A stretch of DNA of 64,000 nt from an uncultured Poribacteria bacterium (GCA_951828515.1 OX639992.1:5248217-5312216), one strand, 5' to 3'. Shown: positions 48,684 to 56,324, counted from the stretch's first letter. Numbers and translations are program-made. The notes: generated from the letters alone by a model not told the origin.

Positions 48684-48712
48684 TTGACAAATTTTCGTTA
48701 AAAATCTATAAT
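48684..48712 (+). promoter_or_regulatory. Near-consensus sigma70 promoter before secreted paralogue A
   Basis: TTGACA at 48684-48689, a 17-base spacer starting AATTTTCGTT and TATAAT at 48707-48712, both hexamers perfect. The gene starts at 49088, so a ~370-base leader is transcribed and contains the palindromic structure at 48797-48933. Confidence 0.78.
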
Positions 48713-48796
48713 AGTTAATAACGTGTATATTTCGTGGTGAATCCAGATTACATTTATGGTAGAATCAATAAATAAATAAGATGAGACATATTTGTA

Positions 48797-48933
48797 GCAC
48801 AAACTTTATGAAGATTCAGAATTTAAATCGGTAATTCCCCAATAATGCCCGGTGCGGTTAGAAACCGCACCTACCGGACCTGGGGAAAATAAATATTACC
48901 GAAATATTTATTTAATCTTCATTTAGTTTGTGC
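48797..48933. repeat. Long nested inverted repeat in the leader of paralogue A
   Basis: GCACAAACT (48797-48805) and AGTTTGTGC (48925-48933) are perfect inverted termini. Inside them GAAGATT/AATCTTC, CGGTAAT/ATTACCG and CCCCA/TGGGG pair in the same order, and the centre is a REP-type hairpin GGTGCGGTT/AACCGCACC (48851-48871). The result is one long hairpin with a second hairpin at its tip, MITE-like in shape. It lies between promoter and start codon, so the transcript can fold it. No gene is in the 48594-49087 interval. Confidence 0.75.
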
Positions 48934-49087
48934 CAGTCCCACGGACACTCACGAACGTTAGGTCTTTCCGAATGTCCGATTAATTCTGAAATCTACCATA
49001 GATTCACCCCTACCTATGGCGGAGCATGCAGATTTCCGCAACCTGCTACCGCCTTACAAATTACTATCTATCAGAAGGAGATTTCCA

Positions 49088-49912
49088 ATGAGAAAGTTTT
49101 ATCAATTGATGCTCGCAATAGCGATTATGTTCGCACTGGTTGTGAGCCTCTCCCACCTGGCACTTGCACAGAAAGTCAATATTAAAGATGGTCCTCTAAA
49201 AGAAAAGGATTGGTTAACGGATCCAGCCGGGGAACTGAATGAAGACCATTCAGATAACAAAAACTGGATCACGAAGTGGTATGGTCCCGATGGAAACTAT
49301 GAAAACAATGGATCCTTCCAAGTTTCCGGGAAGAGAGACCTTATTGATGAAGGCACTAAGGGTAAACTGACCGAACCCAAACTCTCGACTGTCGAAGGCT
49401 TGGAATTGACACAGACCGTTAAAATGGCTTGGGATAAGAAGCATGGCGGTCCAAGAGGTTGGACAGTCTTTGAACTAGATCCAGCCGATGCACACCACAT
49501 GAACCGCGACGGTCCTATTGACAACATTGATACGTATACTATCTGTGTGATTGACGCACCCAAAGACATGACATCCGTGATGTCTCCAGCACATGATGAC
49601 CACGCGCAGATATGGATTAACGGCGAAAAATGGTACAACAATTCTCGTTGGACAGGTGCCGCACAGCAGGTGGACTTTAATATTGAAGTTCAGCTGGTAA
49701 AAGGCGCGAATATCGTCGTGTATCGGTGCGGTGAATCTGGCGGGCACGCGTATATGAACCTGCATTTCGACAATAAAACGCATGCTGCGGTCGATATCTA
49801 TCCAGACAAGTCGAAAGACCAGAAAAGCTTCTTCAGTGAAGTTGCTGGCGTTCTCGCTGTTGATCCGGTTGGAAAATTGGCAACAACGTGGGCGGACATT
49901 AAACGCAAATAG
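49088..49912 (+). CDS. Secreted protein of unknown family, paralogue A
   Basis: 274 residues from ATG 49088 (AAGGAGA upstream). A signal peptide (MRKFYQLMLAIAIMFALVVS to LALAQ) is followed by a beta-rich domain: YGPDGNYENNGSFQVSGKRDLIDEG, WTVFELDPADAHHMNRDGPIDNIDTY, VMSPAHDDHAQIWINGEKWYNN, KGANIVVYRCGESGGHAYMNLHFD. The motif set with AQIWING and the NxxxxYRCGESGG strand looks like a carbohydrate-binding jelly roll, but no named family is certain. The tail AVDPVGKLATTWADIKRK repeats in the other paralogues. It has its own promoter and a terminator-like hairpin. Confidence 0.75.
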   Translation: MRKFYQLMLAIAIMFALVVSLSHLALAQKVNIKDGPLKEKDWLTDPAGELNEDHSDNKNWITKWYGPDGNYENNGSFQVSGKRDLIDEGTKGKLTEPKLSTVEGLELTQTVKMAWDKKHGGPRGWTVFELDPADAHHMNRDGPIDNIDTYTICVIDAPKDMTSVMSPAHDDHAQIWINGEKWYNNSRWTGAAQQVDFNIEVQLVKGANIVVYRCGESGGHAYMNLHFDNKTHAAVDIYPDKSKDQKSFFSEVAGVLAVDPVGKLATTWADIKRK

Positions 49913-49951
49913 AACTCTTCACAGTTTCTATAGCGTGTTTTCTAACCCATC

Positions 49952-49997
49952 ATGGCGGATTGTAACACAAAGTCGTGTTACAATCCGCCATACTTTT
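49952..49997 (+). terminator. Strong hairpin terminator after paralogue A
   Basis: A perfect 17-base stem (ATGGCGGATTGTAACAC and its complement, 49952-49968 and 49975-49991) with a six-base AAAGTC loop, followed by ACTTTTTC. It lies 40 bases past the stop. The stem is unusually long for an intrinsic terminator and is again a palindromic repeat shape. Confidence 0.7.
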
Positions 49998-50074
49998 TCA
50001 GTTTGCCACTATAGGGTAGTGGGTCACCCAACTACACCTATAGGAAGAATCGCCAAAATTCAAAATATTTTTTC

Positions 50075-50103
50075 TTGACAAATTTTGTTACAAATGTTAT
50101 GCT
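50075..50103 (+). promoter_or_regulatory. Sigma70 promoter before secreted paralogue B
   Basis: TTGACA at 50075-50080, a 17-base spacer starting AATTTTGTTA and TATGCT at 50098-50103. The -35 and the first spacer bases match those at 48684 and 52019, so the three paralogues share promoter design. Start codon at 50217. Confidence 0.72.
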
Positions 50104-50216
50104 TCCCAATTGCAATGTTGTCCTGCTTCAACATTACATAACCTACAAACGAATCTGGGTTACACTGTGTTGAACCCGGTGTTCTTAACTATTTATCCAG
50201 TATGAAGGAGACAAAA

Positions 50217-51053
50217 ATGAAAAGAATGTATCAATTTGCGCTCGCGATAGCAATTATGTTTGCCCTAGTGGCGAGCAGTGCTCACCTTGCATTTGCACAG
50301 AAGCATAAAGTCAATATCAAAGGCGGTCCTATACCTGAGAAGGACTGGCGCGCCGAAGCCGATGCCGCACAATTGGGCGAGAACCACGCCGATGTTAAAG
50401 ATTGGATCAGTCTGTGGTACGGTCCCGAGGGAAACTATGAAAACAATGGATCCTTCCAAGTTTCCGGGACGAGAGACCTTATCGACGAAGGTACCAAGGG
50501 TAAACTGACGGAACCCAAACTGTCGACTGTCGAAGGCTTGAAACTGACACAGACCGTTAAAATGGCTTGGGATAAGAAGCACGGTGGTACCCGGGAGTGG
50601 ACAGTCTTTGAACTTGATGTCGCAAATCAAGATAATATGAATAGAGATGGTCCCGCCGATAACATTGATACTTATGTGATGTGTGTTATTCAAGCACCCA
50701 AGGACATGAAGTCCGTGATGTCACCCGCACACGACGATTGGGCACAGATTTGGATCAATGGCGATAAGTGGTACAACGATCGGACCTGGACAGGGGGCGC
50801 GCAGATAGTGCACTACAACATCGAAGTCGAATTGGTAAAAGGCGCGAATGTCGTCCTTTACCGGTGTGGTGAGTCCGGCGGTGCCGCATATCTCAACTTA
50901 CACTTTGACAAAGACACGCACAGGCTATGCAAAATCTATCCAGACAAGGCGAAAGACCAGAAAAGCTTCTTCAATGAAGTTCGTGGTGTTTTGCCAGTTG
51001 ATCCTACCGGAAAAGCGACAAGTACCTGGGCAGATATTAAGCAGAATCGTTAG
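50217..51053 (+). CDS. Secreted protein of unknown family, paralogue B
   Basis: 278 residues from ATG 50217 with AAGGAG six bases upstream; a longer start at 50202 would read MKETK first and is less likely. Signal peptide MKRMYQFALAIAIMFALVAS to LAFAQ. Same domain as paralogue A, including YGPEGNYENNGSFQVSGTRDLIDEG, NMNRDGPADNIDTYVMCV, VMSPAHDDWAQIWINGDKWYND and KGANVVLYRCGESGGAAYLNLHFD. The region after THxL is more diverged (CKIYPDKAKDQKSFFNEV). Tail PVDPTGKATSTWADIKQNR. It is closest to A over the first 130 residues. Function is unknown; an exported binding protein is likely. Confidence 0.75.
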   Translation: MKRMYQFALAIAIMFALVASSAHLAFAQKHKVNIKGGPIPEKDWRAEADAAQLGENHADVKDWISLWYGPEGNYENNGSFQVSGTRDLIDEGTKGKLTEPKLSTVEGLKLTQTVKMAWDKKHGGTREWTVFELDVANQDNMNRDGPADNIDTYVMCVIQAPKDMKSVMSPAHDDWAQIWINGDKWYNDRTWTGGAQIVHYNIEVELVKGANVVLYRCGESGGAAYLNLHFDKDTHRLCKIYPDKAKDQKSFFNEVRGVLPVDPTGKATSTWADIKQNR

Positions 51054-51060
51054 TTAACCC

Positions 51061-51099
51061 AAGCCCTTGTCTCCTCATCTTAAGACAAGGGCTTTTTCT
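51061..51099 (+). terminator. Rho-independent terminator after paralogue B
   Basis: AAGCCCTTGTCT / AGACAAGGGCTT (51061-51072, 51083-51094) with a 10-base loop and a T-rich run TTTTTCTTTA. It is a classic intrinsic terminator 8 bases past the stop. The remaining bases to 51404 show REP-type words (TAGGAGGGATCTCC, GAGCGGGAGCTCGCTC) and no gene. Confidence 0.85.
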
Positions 51100-51404
51100 T
51101 TATCTTTATTTTTCATAACCAACCACTGAAAATCCCTGTAGGAGGGATCTCCGAATCCCGACGCTTAGTTCCCCTGATAAAGGGTTCCTAACTGCTGACC
51201 GTCTGAGGATTACCTACAAGTCGTGCAAAGTAGTAGGCACACACCGTGGGTTCTTCGTAGTAGAGCCATTCAATTGTCGGTTTTTTTGAGCATTTTCGCA
51301 AAGGGATCGCGAGCGGGAGCTCGCTCCTACAGTGAAGGGTCCCTCAACCAGAAAATCGAAATTATGGGAGAATTGAATGCCTCTGTTCTTCGTAGCCCCA
51401 ACAA

Positions 51405-51433
51405 TTGACACAGCCTATCCAGTATGCTATACT
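51405..51433 (+). promoter_or_regulatory. Sigma70 promoter of the beta-repeat protein
   Basis: TTGACA at 51405-51410, a 17-base spacer and TATACT at 51428-51433, 38 bases before the ATG at 51471. AAGGAGC is the ribosome-binding site. Confidence 0.75.
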
Positions 51434-51470
51434 TCCCCCAATCCACAAATTTTTTGATAAGGAGCACCCA

Positions 51471-51944
51471 ATGAAATTGAGGTTGCGTGAAAAGTTGAAA
51501 TATATGTTTTTAGGGGGATTGCTGACCCTTGCGGGTTTTATGTTAGGGAACATGAACAATAATACAGAGGCACAATTTGGGTATGAAACGATTGATAAAT
51601 TGACCGTCAGTGAGCTCATCGTGCGTAAGGATATCAGGGTAATGCGTAATGATATGGATCCTCGAGTCCATATTTCTTGGGACAGAAATGGTGGACGCGT
51701 GGTAACTTATGGTCCAAAGGGGGTGGGTGCCGCTTCTCTTTTGGTTGCGGAGGGTAACGGCGTTTTGACAACTCAGGGGTCTAAGGAGAAAACGGGTGCT
51801 TCTCTCATGGTGAATGAGGGAGGCGGGGTCCTCTCCCTTTTCGCACCTGATGGCAACGCAAGGATCCTCTTAGGTATAGCTGAAGGGGACGGTATTGCTT
51901 ACATAGTCGATAAATCTGGTAATGCGCGTGTATTGAAACCTTAG
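51471..51944 (+). CDS. Membrane-anchored or exported beta-repeat protein
   Basis: 157 residues from ATG 51471. A hydrophobic segment (YMFLGGLLTLAGFMLGNM) after a basic start serves as signal or anchor. The rest has short repeated units with the pattern E-G-N-G-V-L / E-G-G-G-V-L / E-G-D-G-I-A (AEGNGVLTT, NEGGGVLSLFAPDGNARILLGIAEGDGIAYIVDKSGNARVL), which suggests a beta-helix or stacked beta hairpins. Similar exported proteins are known from poribacterial and planctomycete-like genomes as hypothetical proteins. Function is not known. Confidence 0.65.
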   Translation: MKLRLREKLKYMFLGGLLTLAGFMLGNMNNNTEAQFGYETIDKLTVSELIVRKDIRVMRNDMDPRVHISWDRNGGRVVTYGPKGVGAASLLVAEGNGVLTTQGSKEKTGASLMVNEGGGVLSLFAPDGNARILLGIAEGDGIAYIVDKSGNARVLKP

Positions 51945-51948
51945 TTAA

Positions 51949-51993
51949 TAGCAGTCAGCGGTCAGCAATCAGCGGTCAGCAATCAGCGGTCAG
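51949..51993. repeat. GTCAGC-type repeat cluster
   Basis: AGCAGTCAGCGGTCAGCAAT followed by CAGCGGTCAGCAATCAGCGG and TCAGTATC: several 13-base units in a row between the beta-repeat gene and the promoter of paralogue C. Confidence 0.75.
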
Positions 51994-52018
51994 TATCTGA
52001 ATGGCTTTGACAACCCAC

Positions 52019-52047
52019 TTGACAAATTTTTATCCATGTATTATAAT
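52019..52047 (+). promoter_or_regulatory. Consensus sigma70 promoter before secreted paralogue C
   Basis: TTGACA at 52019-52024, exactly 17 bases, and TATAAT at 52042-52047, a perfect match to consensus. It drives the gene starting at 52173, with a ~120-base leader. Confidence 0.85.
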
Positions 52048-52172
52048 ACTTTAAAATTGTAATCTTGAACGCGATTTCAGCGTTTATAGTCAGTTAAAGA
52101 GTTTTAGGAGGTTCCATAACGCCGCCTAATCACTTTAGTTTTTAATTTTACAGAAAAGGATGTAAGCACAGA

Positions 52173-53009
52173 ATGAAAAGATTTTATACTTTTACACTCG
52201 CACTCGCGATTGTATTCACACTTATTGTTAGTGGTTCGCAACTCGTATTTGCACAAGCGAACGCAATCTCTGGTGGTCCTCTGGGGGAAGACGAACTCTT
52301 AGAAGATCCAGAACCAAATGCTGACGGACAGAGACAAGATGATAGTGCTGTAGAGACATGGATCGCTAAATGGTACGGTCCTGAAGGAAACTATGAAAAC
52401 AATGGTACCTTCCAAGTCTCCGGTTCGATGGACCTCATTGAGGAAGGAAGCGGCGGTAAACTGAATCAAGTTTCCCTCTCAACGCTTGAAGGGTTGCTCA
52501 TGACACAGGACATCGATATGGAATGGGGCGACGACCACGGTGGCGATCGTGCGTGGACGGTCTTTGAACTTGATGTCGCCGACGACAACAATATGAACCG
52601 CGATGGTCCCGCTGATAACATCGATACTTATGTGATGTGCGTTATTGATTCACCGAGTGATATGACAGCTGTCATGTCCCCGGCACACGATGATTGGGCG
52701 CAGATCTGGATTAACGGTGAAAAATGGTACAACAATACCAGATGGACTGGTGCTGCACGCACGATCCTTCACACCGTTGAAGTTGACCTGCAAAAAGGTG
52801 CCAACGTCTTGCTCTACCGGTGTGGTGAGTCCGGCGGTGCGGCATATCTCAACTTGCACTTTGACGATGCAACGCATGCGGCTGTTGACATCTACCCCAA
52901 AGATGCAACCGATAAGCAGAGTTTCTTTGATGAAATCCAACCGCTGGTTGTCTCCGTCGAACCTGTTGGGAAGTTGACAACAACGTGGGCGGACATCAAA
53001 CGGCAATAG
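52173..53009 (+). CDS. Secreted protein of unknown family, paralogue C
   Basis: 278 residues; AAAGGATG lies about 14 bases before the ATG. Signal peptide MKRFYTFTLALAIVFTLIVS to LVFAQ. It carries the same domain (YGPEGNYENNGTFQVSGSMDLIEEG, NMNRDGPADNIDTYVMCV, VMSPAHDDWAQIWINGEKWYNN, KGANVLLYRCGESGGAAYLNLHFDDATHAAVDIYP). It is the most divergent of the three in the first 120 residues, with an acidic insert after the signal (ELLEDPEPNADGQRQDD). Tail SVEPVGKLTTTWADIKRQ. The conservation of the C-terminal block across all three indicates a shared role for the tail and core. Confidence 0.76.
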   Translation: MKRFYTFTLALAIVFTLIVSGSQLVFAQANAISGGPLGEDELLEDPEPNADGQRQDDSAVETWIAKWYGPEGNYENNGTFQVSGSMDLIEEGSGGKLNQVSLSTLEGLLMTQDIDMEWGDDHGGDRAWTVFELDVADDNNMNRDGPADNIDTYVMCVIDSPSDMTAVMSPAHDDWAQIWINGEKWYNNTRWTGAARTILHTVEVDLQKGANVLLYRCGESGGAAYLNLHFDDATHAAVDIYPKDATDKQSFFDEIQPLVVSVEPVGKLTTTWADIKRQ

Positions 53010-53029
53010 TAATCCTTTGCTTTTTTCGT

Positions 53030-53060
53030 AGGCGCGCTTTCTAAGCGCGCCTTTTTTATT
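53030..53060 (+). terminator. Hairpin terminator after paralogue C
   Basis: AGGCGCGCTT / AAGCGCGCCT around a TCT loop (53030-53039, 53043-53052) followed by TTTTTATTTT. The stem also fits the REP hairpin family, with a T-tract making it a good intrinsic terminator. Confidence 0.8.
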
Positions 53061-53071
53061 TTCTCACAACT

Positions 53072-53212
53072 GGCTATCAGCCGTCAGCAGTCGGCTTTCA
53101 GCAAAAAGGTTCTCAGTAACAGCCTATCCACTTTTGGAGCACTTCAAAGTCTTCCGTTTTACCCTTCAAATCCCAATGGCTGACTGCTAATCGCTGACTG
53201 CCGTCCGCTGAT
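53072..53212. repeat. GTCAGC-type repeat clusters in opposite orientation
   Basis: CTATCAGCCGTCAGCAGTCG at 53072 and the inverted GGCTGACTGCTAATCGCTGA at 53175, with CTGCCGTCCGCTGATCAC after. The two clusters enclose ~80 bases and together form an imperfect inverted repeat. No gene in the 53061-53264 interval. Confidence 0.7.
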
Positions 53213-53264
53213 CACTATTCACATTCTGTTTGCAAACCACAAAGCCATCTGCTATAATAAGACT

Positions 53265-53906
53265 ATGTTGAACAAAATGCTCTGTTGCTCGTTTACGACT
53301 GTTTCCGTTATTGTTCTCGTCGGATGGATAGGCGGTTGGAGCCGCGCCATGACAGCCGGGAACGAAGCTTATGTGCGTGGAAACTATGACGAAGCACAAG
53401 CCGCTTTTCAACAAGCGACACTTGGCAAACCTGATAATCCCGTTGCACACTATAATTTGGGAACTGCGCTCTATAGACAGGGTAACTTTCGAGAGGCGGC
53501 ACGGACATTTCAGGCATCGCTATTAAGGCACTCTGAAGAGGCTGCCAAACACATTGAAAATACCCTCAACCGATCAAGTATCTTGTATAACTTAGGAAAC
53601 GCTCAATTTAAAGTCGGCGACCTCGCGAGTGCCATTGACGCTTATCAGCAAACACTCCGCTTGGATCCTCAAGATACGGATGCTCACCATAATCTTGCAC
53701 TCGCACTTCAACTCTTAAAACAGCAGGAAGACCTTGCACAACAGCAGGCAAATAGAACCACTGCACCGAAAACCGAGCCGAACGACATCGGCAAAGCGGA
53801 AACACTTCGGCTCTTAGAACGTTTTAATGAGAATGAAAACAGGCTACGTCAAAAATTACTACAACAACAGCGCAAAAGTGGATATCGGCGTGAAAAGGAT
53901 TGGTAA
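53265..53906 (+). CDS. TPR-repeat protein (BatC/BatE-like)
   Basis: 213 residues. A hydrophobic start (VSVIVLVGWIGGW) works as signal anchor. Three tetratricopeptide units follow: EAYVRGNYDEAQAAFQQATLGKPDNPVAHYNLGTALYRQGNF, NLGNAQFKVGDLASAIDAYQQTLRLDPQDTDAHHNL, and part of a third around residue 60-100. The end is a charged coiled coil (LLERFNENENRLRQKLLQQQ). TPR proteins of this form accompany BatD in aerotolerance (Bat) operons; here it is 20 bases upstream of the BatD gene start and overlaps its possible longer frame. No BatA/BatB VWA genes are in the window. Confidence 0.8.
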   Translation: MLNKMLCCSFTTVSVIVLVGWIGGWSRAMTAGNEAYVRGNYDEAQAAFQQATLGKPDNPVAHYNLGTALYRQGNFREAARTFQASLLRHSEEAAKHIENTLNRSSILYNLGNAQFKVGDLASAIDAYQQTLRLDPQDTDAHHNLALALQLLKQQEDLAQQQANRTTAPKTEPNDIGKAETLRLLERFNENENRLRQKLLQQQRKSGYRREKDW

Positions 53907-53925
53907 ACTTCAGAAGGATGGAAAG

Positions 53926-55707
53926 ATGAAAGAAAAAACTGGAAGAATGGAAGGACGGAAGAATGGGGGGAACCAACCTTCCAACCTTCCAACCTTCCAG
54001 CTAAGTATCTTCCAATTTTTCAGTCTTCCAATCGTCTTTGTCAGCATCGTTTTCATCTTTCTCACGACAGCAACACAAAGTCAAGAGATCAATGTCGCCG
54101 CTGTGGTGAGTCCTCGTCACATCCGATTCGGAGAAAAAGCGAGGTTAGACCTCACAATTTCAGGTGAGACCTTTATCAAGCATATTGAAGCACCGCAGTT
54201 CAATTTCCTACCGGCGTTTCTCGCAGTGCCGCTGCATTCCGAAACAACACCACGATTAGAAGCAACCCAAATTGCGGTTTCGATGGCGTGGGCTTATGAA
54301 TTGATTCCGCAAGCGATCGGCGACTTCACACTCTCCGATATCCGTTTTGCATATCAAGGGACACCGTATTTCGCAAATCCGGGTTCGATTCGGGTGAGCG
54401 GTGCCGACACATACATAGATATTTCAACGAATGCTATTCACCAAGTTGAAGCAGCGGTCGATACATCCGAACCGTATCTCAATGCCCCTCTGACTTACAC
54501 TTTCCGCTATCTCTATACAGCTGTGCTTCCGACGCGAGAGTCCCCAACCCAACGACTCCCGGCATTCAGCGATTTCTTCGCCGAGGAACTCCGAAAACGC
54601 CCACCATACACACAGCAAATTCGTGGAAAGACGTTTTGGGTTGAAGAGCAGACACGTAAGTTATATCCCAAGAAAACCGGACAGGTTGTCCTCGCACCTG
54701 CGGAACTCCTACTCCCACTTCCGCGAGGGCAGAAAATTTTGAAAACCAAACCTGTGACGCTGGCGGTGCAACCGATTCCCGAAACAGGTAGGCCTCCTCG
54801 CTTCAGTGGTGCCATCGGTGAATACCAAATTTCTGCTGAAATTGAGCGGGGTTGGATTGAAGCCGGACACGAACTAACGTTCACTGTCCGTATCTCCGGA
54901 CACGGTAATATCCAGACAGTTACACCCCCCAAGTTGCCAGGTATTGCCGGGGTCATAGTGAATGGGCCGAATCCGCTTGAAGGGACAACACCCACAAGCC
55001 GGACTTACGTATACACACTAACCCCTGCCAGAAAGGGCATATTCCGTATCCCCGCAATCGAATACACCTGCTTCGATCCGACCCGCGCAGTTTACGCAAC
55101 GACGCAGACTACCCCTATCCCTGTCTCCGTGCGACCGCACCCAAACGACCCCGCTGAAGATGAAGCCGATGAGTCACCGTGGTTACTCTGGTTAATCCTC
55201 TTCGCAATTCTGATAGTGGTATTGGGTGTAGGCGGGTATCTCTGGTATCGGACCGGATTTGTTATGCCTACGAAAAGGATACCAAATACCGAGATCGGAA
55301 CGGATACGCTCGAAGGGAGCGAACTCAGAAATCGCAAAACACAGGATACCGAGACAGAACCCGTAACACCCGTTTCACAAGTACATGACGCACTTGAGGC
55401 ACTCGTAAATAGCGACACCACAGAAAATGCGACGGCATTCGCGAACGCCTTGGCACATACACTCTATCAATATCTTGAGGATGCATTCGATGTGTCGCAA
55501 CGGAATATTGACACAGCGCGCGAAGTCTGCGCGCACGTCGGAATCTCCGAACCTATTCTTGATGAACTTACTGACCTTCTCACGAAGTGTGATTACCACC
55601 GATTCGCACCTGTGCCGCTGTCCGCGGACGAACGAAATACATTCATCGCCCGCGCCGAGACGGTTATTAACGAAATTGAGAACCTTCAGAACACACTCGA
55701 CACATGA
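53926..55707 (+). CDS. BatD-like (oxygen-tolerance) membrane protein
   Basis: About 593 residues from ATG 53926 (AAGGATGGAAAG upstream); an earlier ATG at 53827 overlaps the TPR gene and is rejected. A signal/anchor segment (IVFVSIVFIFLTTATQSQ) opens it. The body has the BatD pattern: RHIRFGEKARLDLTISG, YELIPQAIGDFTLSDIRFAYQG, LTYTFRYLYTA, KTFWVEEQTRKLYPKKTGQVVLAPAELLLP, and later HELTFTVRISGHGNIQTVTPPKLP. One membrane segment (LWLILFAILIVVLGVGGYLW) lies near residue 430, and a ~150-residue cytoplasmic helical tail follows. The first ~25 residues after the start are low-complexity repeat DNA. Role in oxidative stress is by family. Confidence 0.83.
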   Translation: MKEKTGRMEGRKNGGNQPSNLPTFQLSIFQFFSLPIVFVSIVFIFLTTATQSQEINVAAVVSPRHIRFGEKARLDLTISGETFIKHIEAPQFNFLPAFLAVPLHSETTPRLEATQIAVSMAWAYELIPQAIGDFTLSDIRFAYQGTPYFANPGSIRVSGADTYIDISTNAIHQVEAAVDTSEPYLNAPLTYTFRYLYTAVLPTRESPTQRLPAFSDFFAEELRKRPPYTQQIRGKTFWVEEQTRKLYPKKTGQVVLAPAELLLPLPRGQKILKTKPVTLAVQPIPETGRPPRFSGAIGEYQISAEIERGWIEAGHELTFTVRISGHGNIQTVTPPKLPGIAGVIVNGPNPLEGTTPTSRTYVYTLTPARKGIFRIPAIEYTCFDPTRAVYATTQTTPIPVSVRPHPNDPAEDEADESPWLLWLILFAILIVVLGVGGYLWYRTGFVMPTKRIPNTEIGTDTLEGSELRNRKTQDTETEPVTPVSQVHDALEALVNSDTTENATAFANALAHTLYQYLEDAFDVSQRNIDTAREVCAHVGISEPILDELTDLLTKCDYHRFAPVPLSADERNTFIARAETVINEIENLQNTLDT

Positions 55708-55730
55708 GGTGTTCATTAAACCCAAAACAG

Positions 55731-55816
55731 TAGCCTGCAACAACGACGCAGGCGGATATGAACAACGCACTTGACAATCCAAACGCACTCAGCTTAACCG
55801 CAAGGAAAATTTAAAA
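55731..55816 (+). repeat. Dispersed CCGCAAGG...TTTAAAA element, copy c, supplying an RBS
   Basis: AGTAGCCTGCAACAACGACG continues with the GCAGGC arm and a CAAACGCAC middle, then CTTAACCGCAAGGAAAATTT and AAAAC before the ATG at 55818. It is very similar to copy b at 30963-31048 in the reverse orientation. AAGGA is the Shine-Dalgarno site of the CopD-like gene. Confidence 0.75.
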
Positions 55817-55817
55817 C

Positions 55818-56324
55818 ATGGAAATATTTTCGCTCTTCGTTCTTTGGCTACATGTTATCGCGGCTGTTGTATGGGTCGGCGGCAACTTGATTTTAGCGAT
55901 GGTGATCGTTCCTCATTTCAGACAGAATCTGCCACCTGTCCAGCGTATCCAGATCTTGACGCAAATCGGGAAACGTTTTGAACCTATCGTATGGGGCTGT
56001 ATCGGCATCCTATTTTTCACCGGTATCGTCAATATCTTCTTTGCGGTGGATATCACCTCTACCACCGCGATTTCTAACGCGTTTATGCGGACGCTCCTCA
56101 TCAAAATCGTGTTGTTCTTCGTGCTGGTCATCCTCACGGCATTACACAGTATGATTTTCGCACCCCGACTGGCAGCCGCAATCGAGACATTAGACCCCGC
56201 CCTTGAGGAACTCCCGCCGGAGGTAAAACCCCTCCGTTCCCAGATGTCAATAGTATCGAGTCTCATGGGAGTCGTATCGCTACTCATCCTACTCGCCGCT
56301 GTTGCCCTTCGGATGGGGCTCTAA
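55818..56324 (+). CDS. CopD/HemJ-like four-helix membrane protein
   Basis: 168 residues with four membrane segments: SLFVLWLHVIAAVVWVGGNLILAMVIVPHF, WGCIGILFFTGIVNIFFAV, LLIKIVLFFVLVILTALHSMIFAPRLA and IVSSLMGVVSLLILLAAVALRMGL. The opening LHVIAAVVWVGG with a conserved His and the later ALHS His are typical of CopD-domain or HemJ-like proteins, some of which bind heme or copper. The function is not clear. The start has the repeat-derived AAGGAAAATTTAAAAC site, so its expression depends on the inserted element. Confidence 0.72.
   Translation: MEIFSLFVLWLHVIAAVVWVGGNLILAMVIVPHFRQNLPPVQRIQILTQIGKRFEPIVWGCIGILFFTGIVNIFFAVDITSTTAISNAFMRTLLIKIVLFFVLVILTALHSMIFAPRLAAAIETLDPALEELPPEVKPLRSQMSIVSSLMGVVSLLILLAAVALRMGL

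Noticed and set aside
55818-56324. CopD-like protein as a HemJ protoporphyrinogen oxidase
   Set aside because: It shares the LHVIAAVVWVGG start but not enough conserved residues for HemJ; only the broader CopD-like call was kept.
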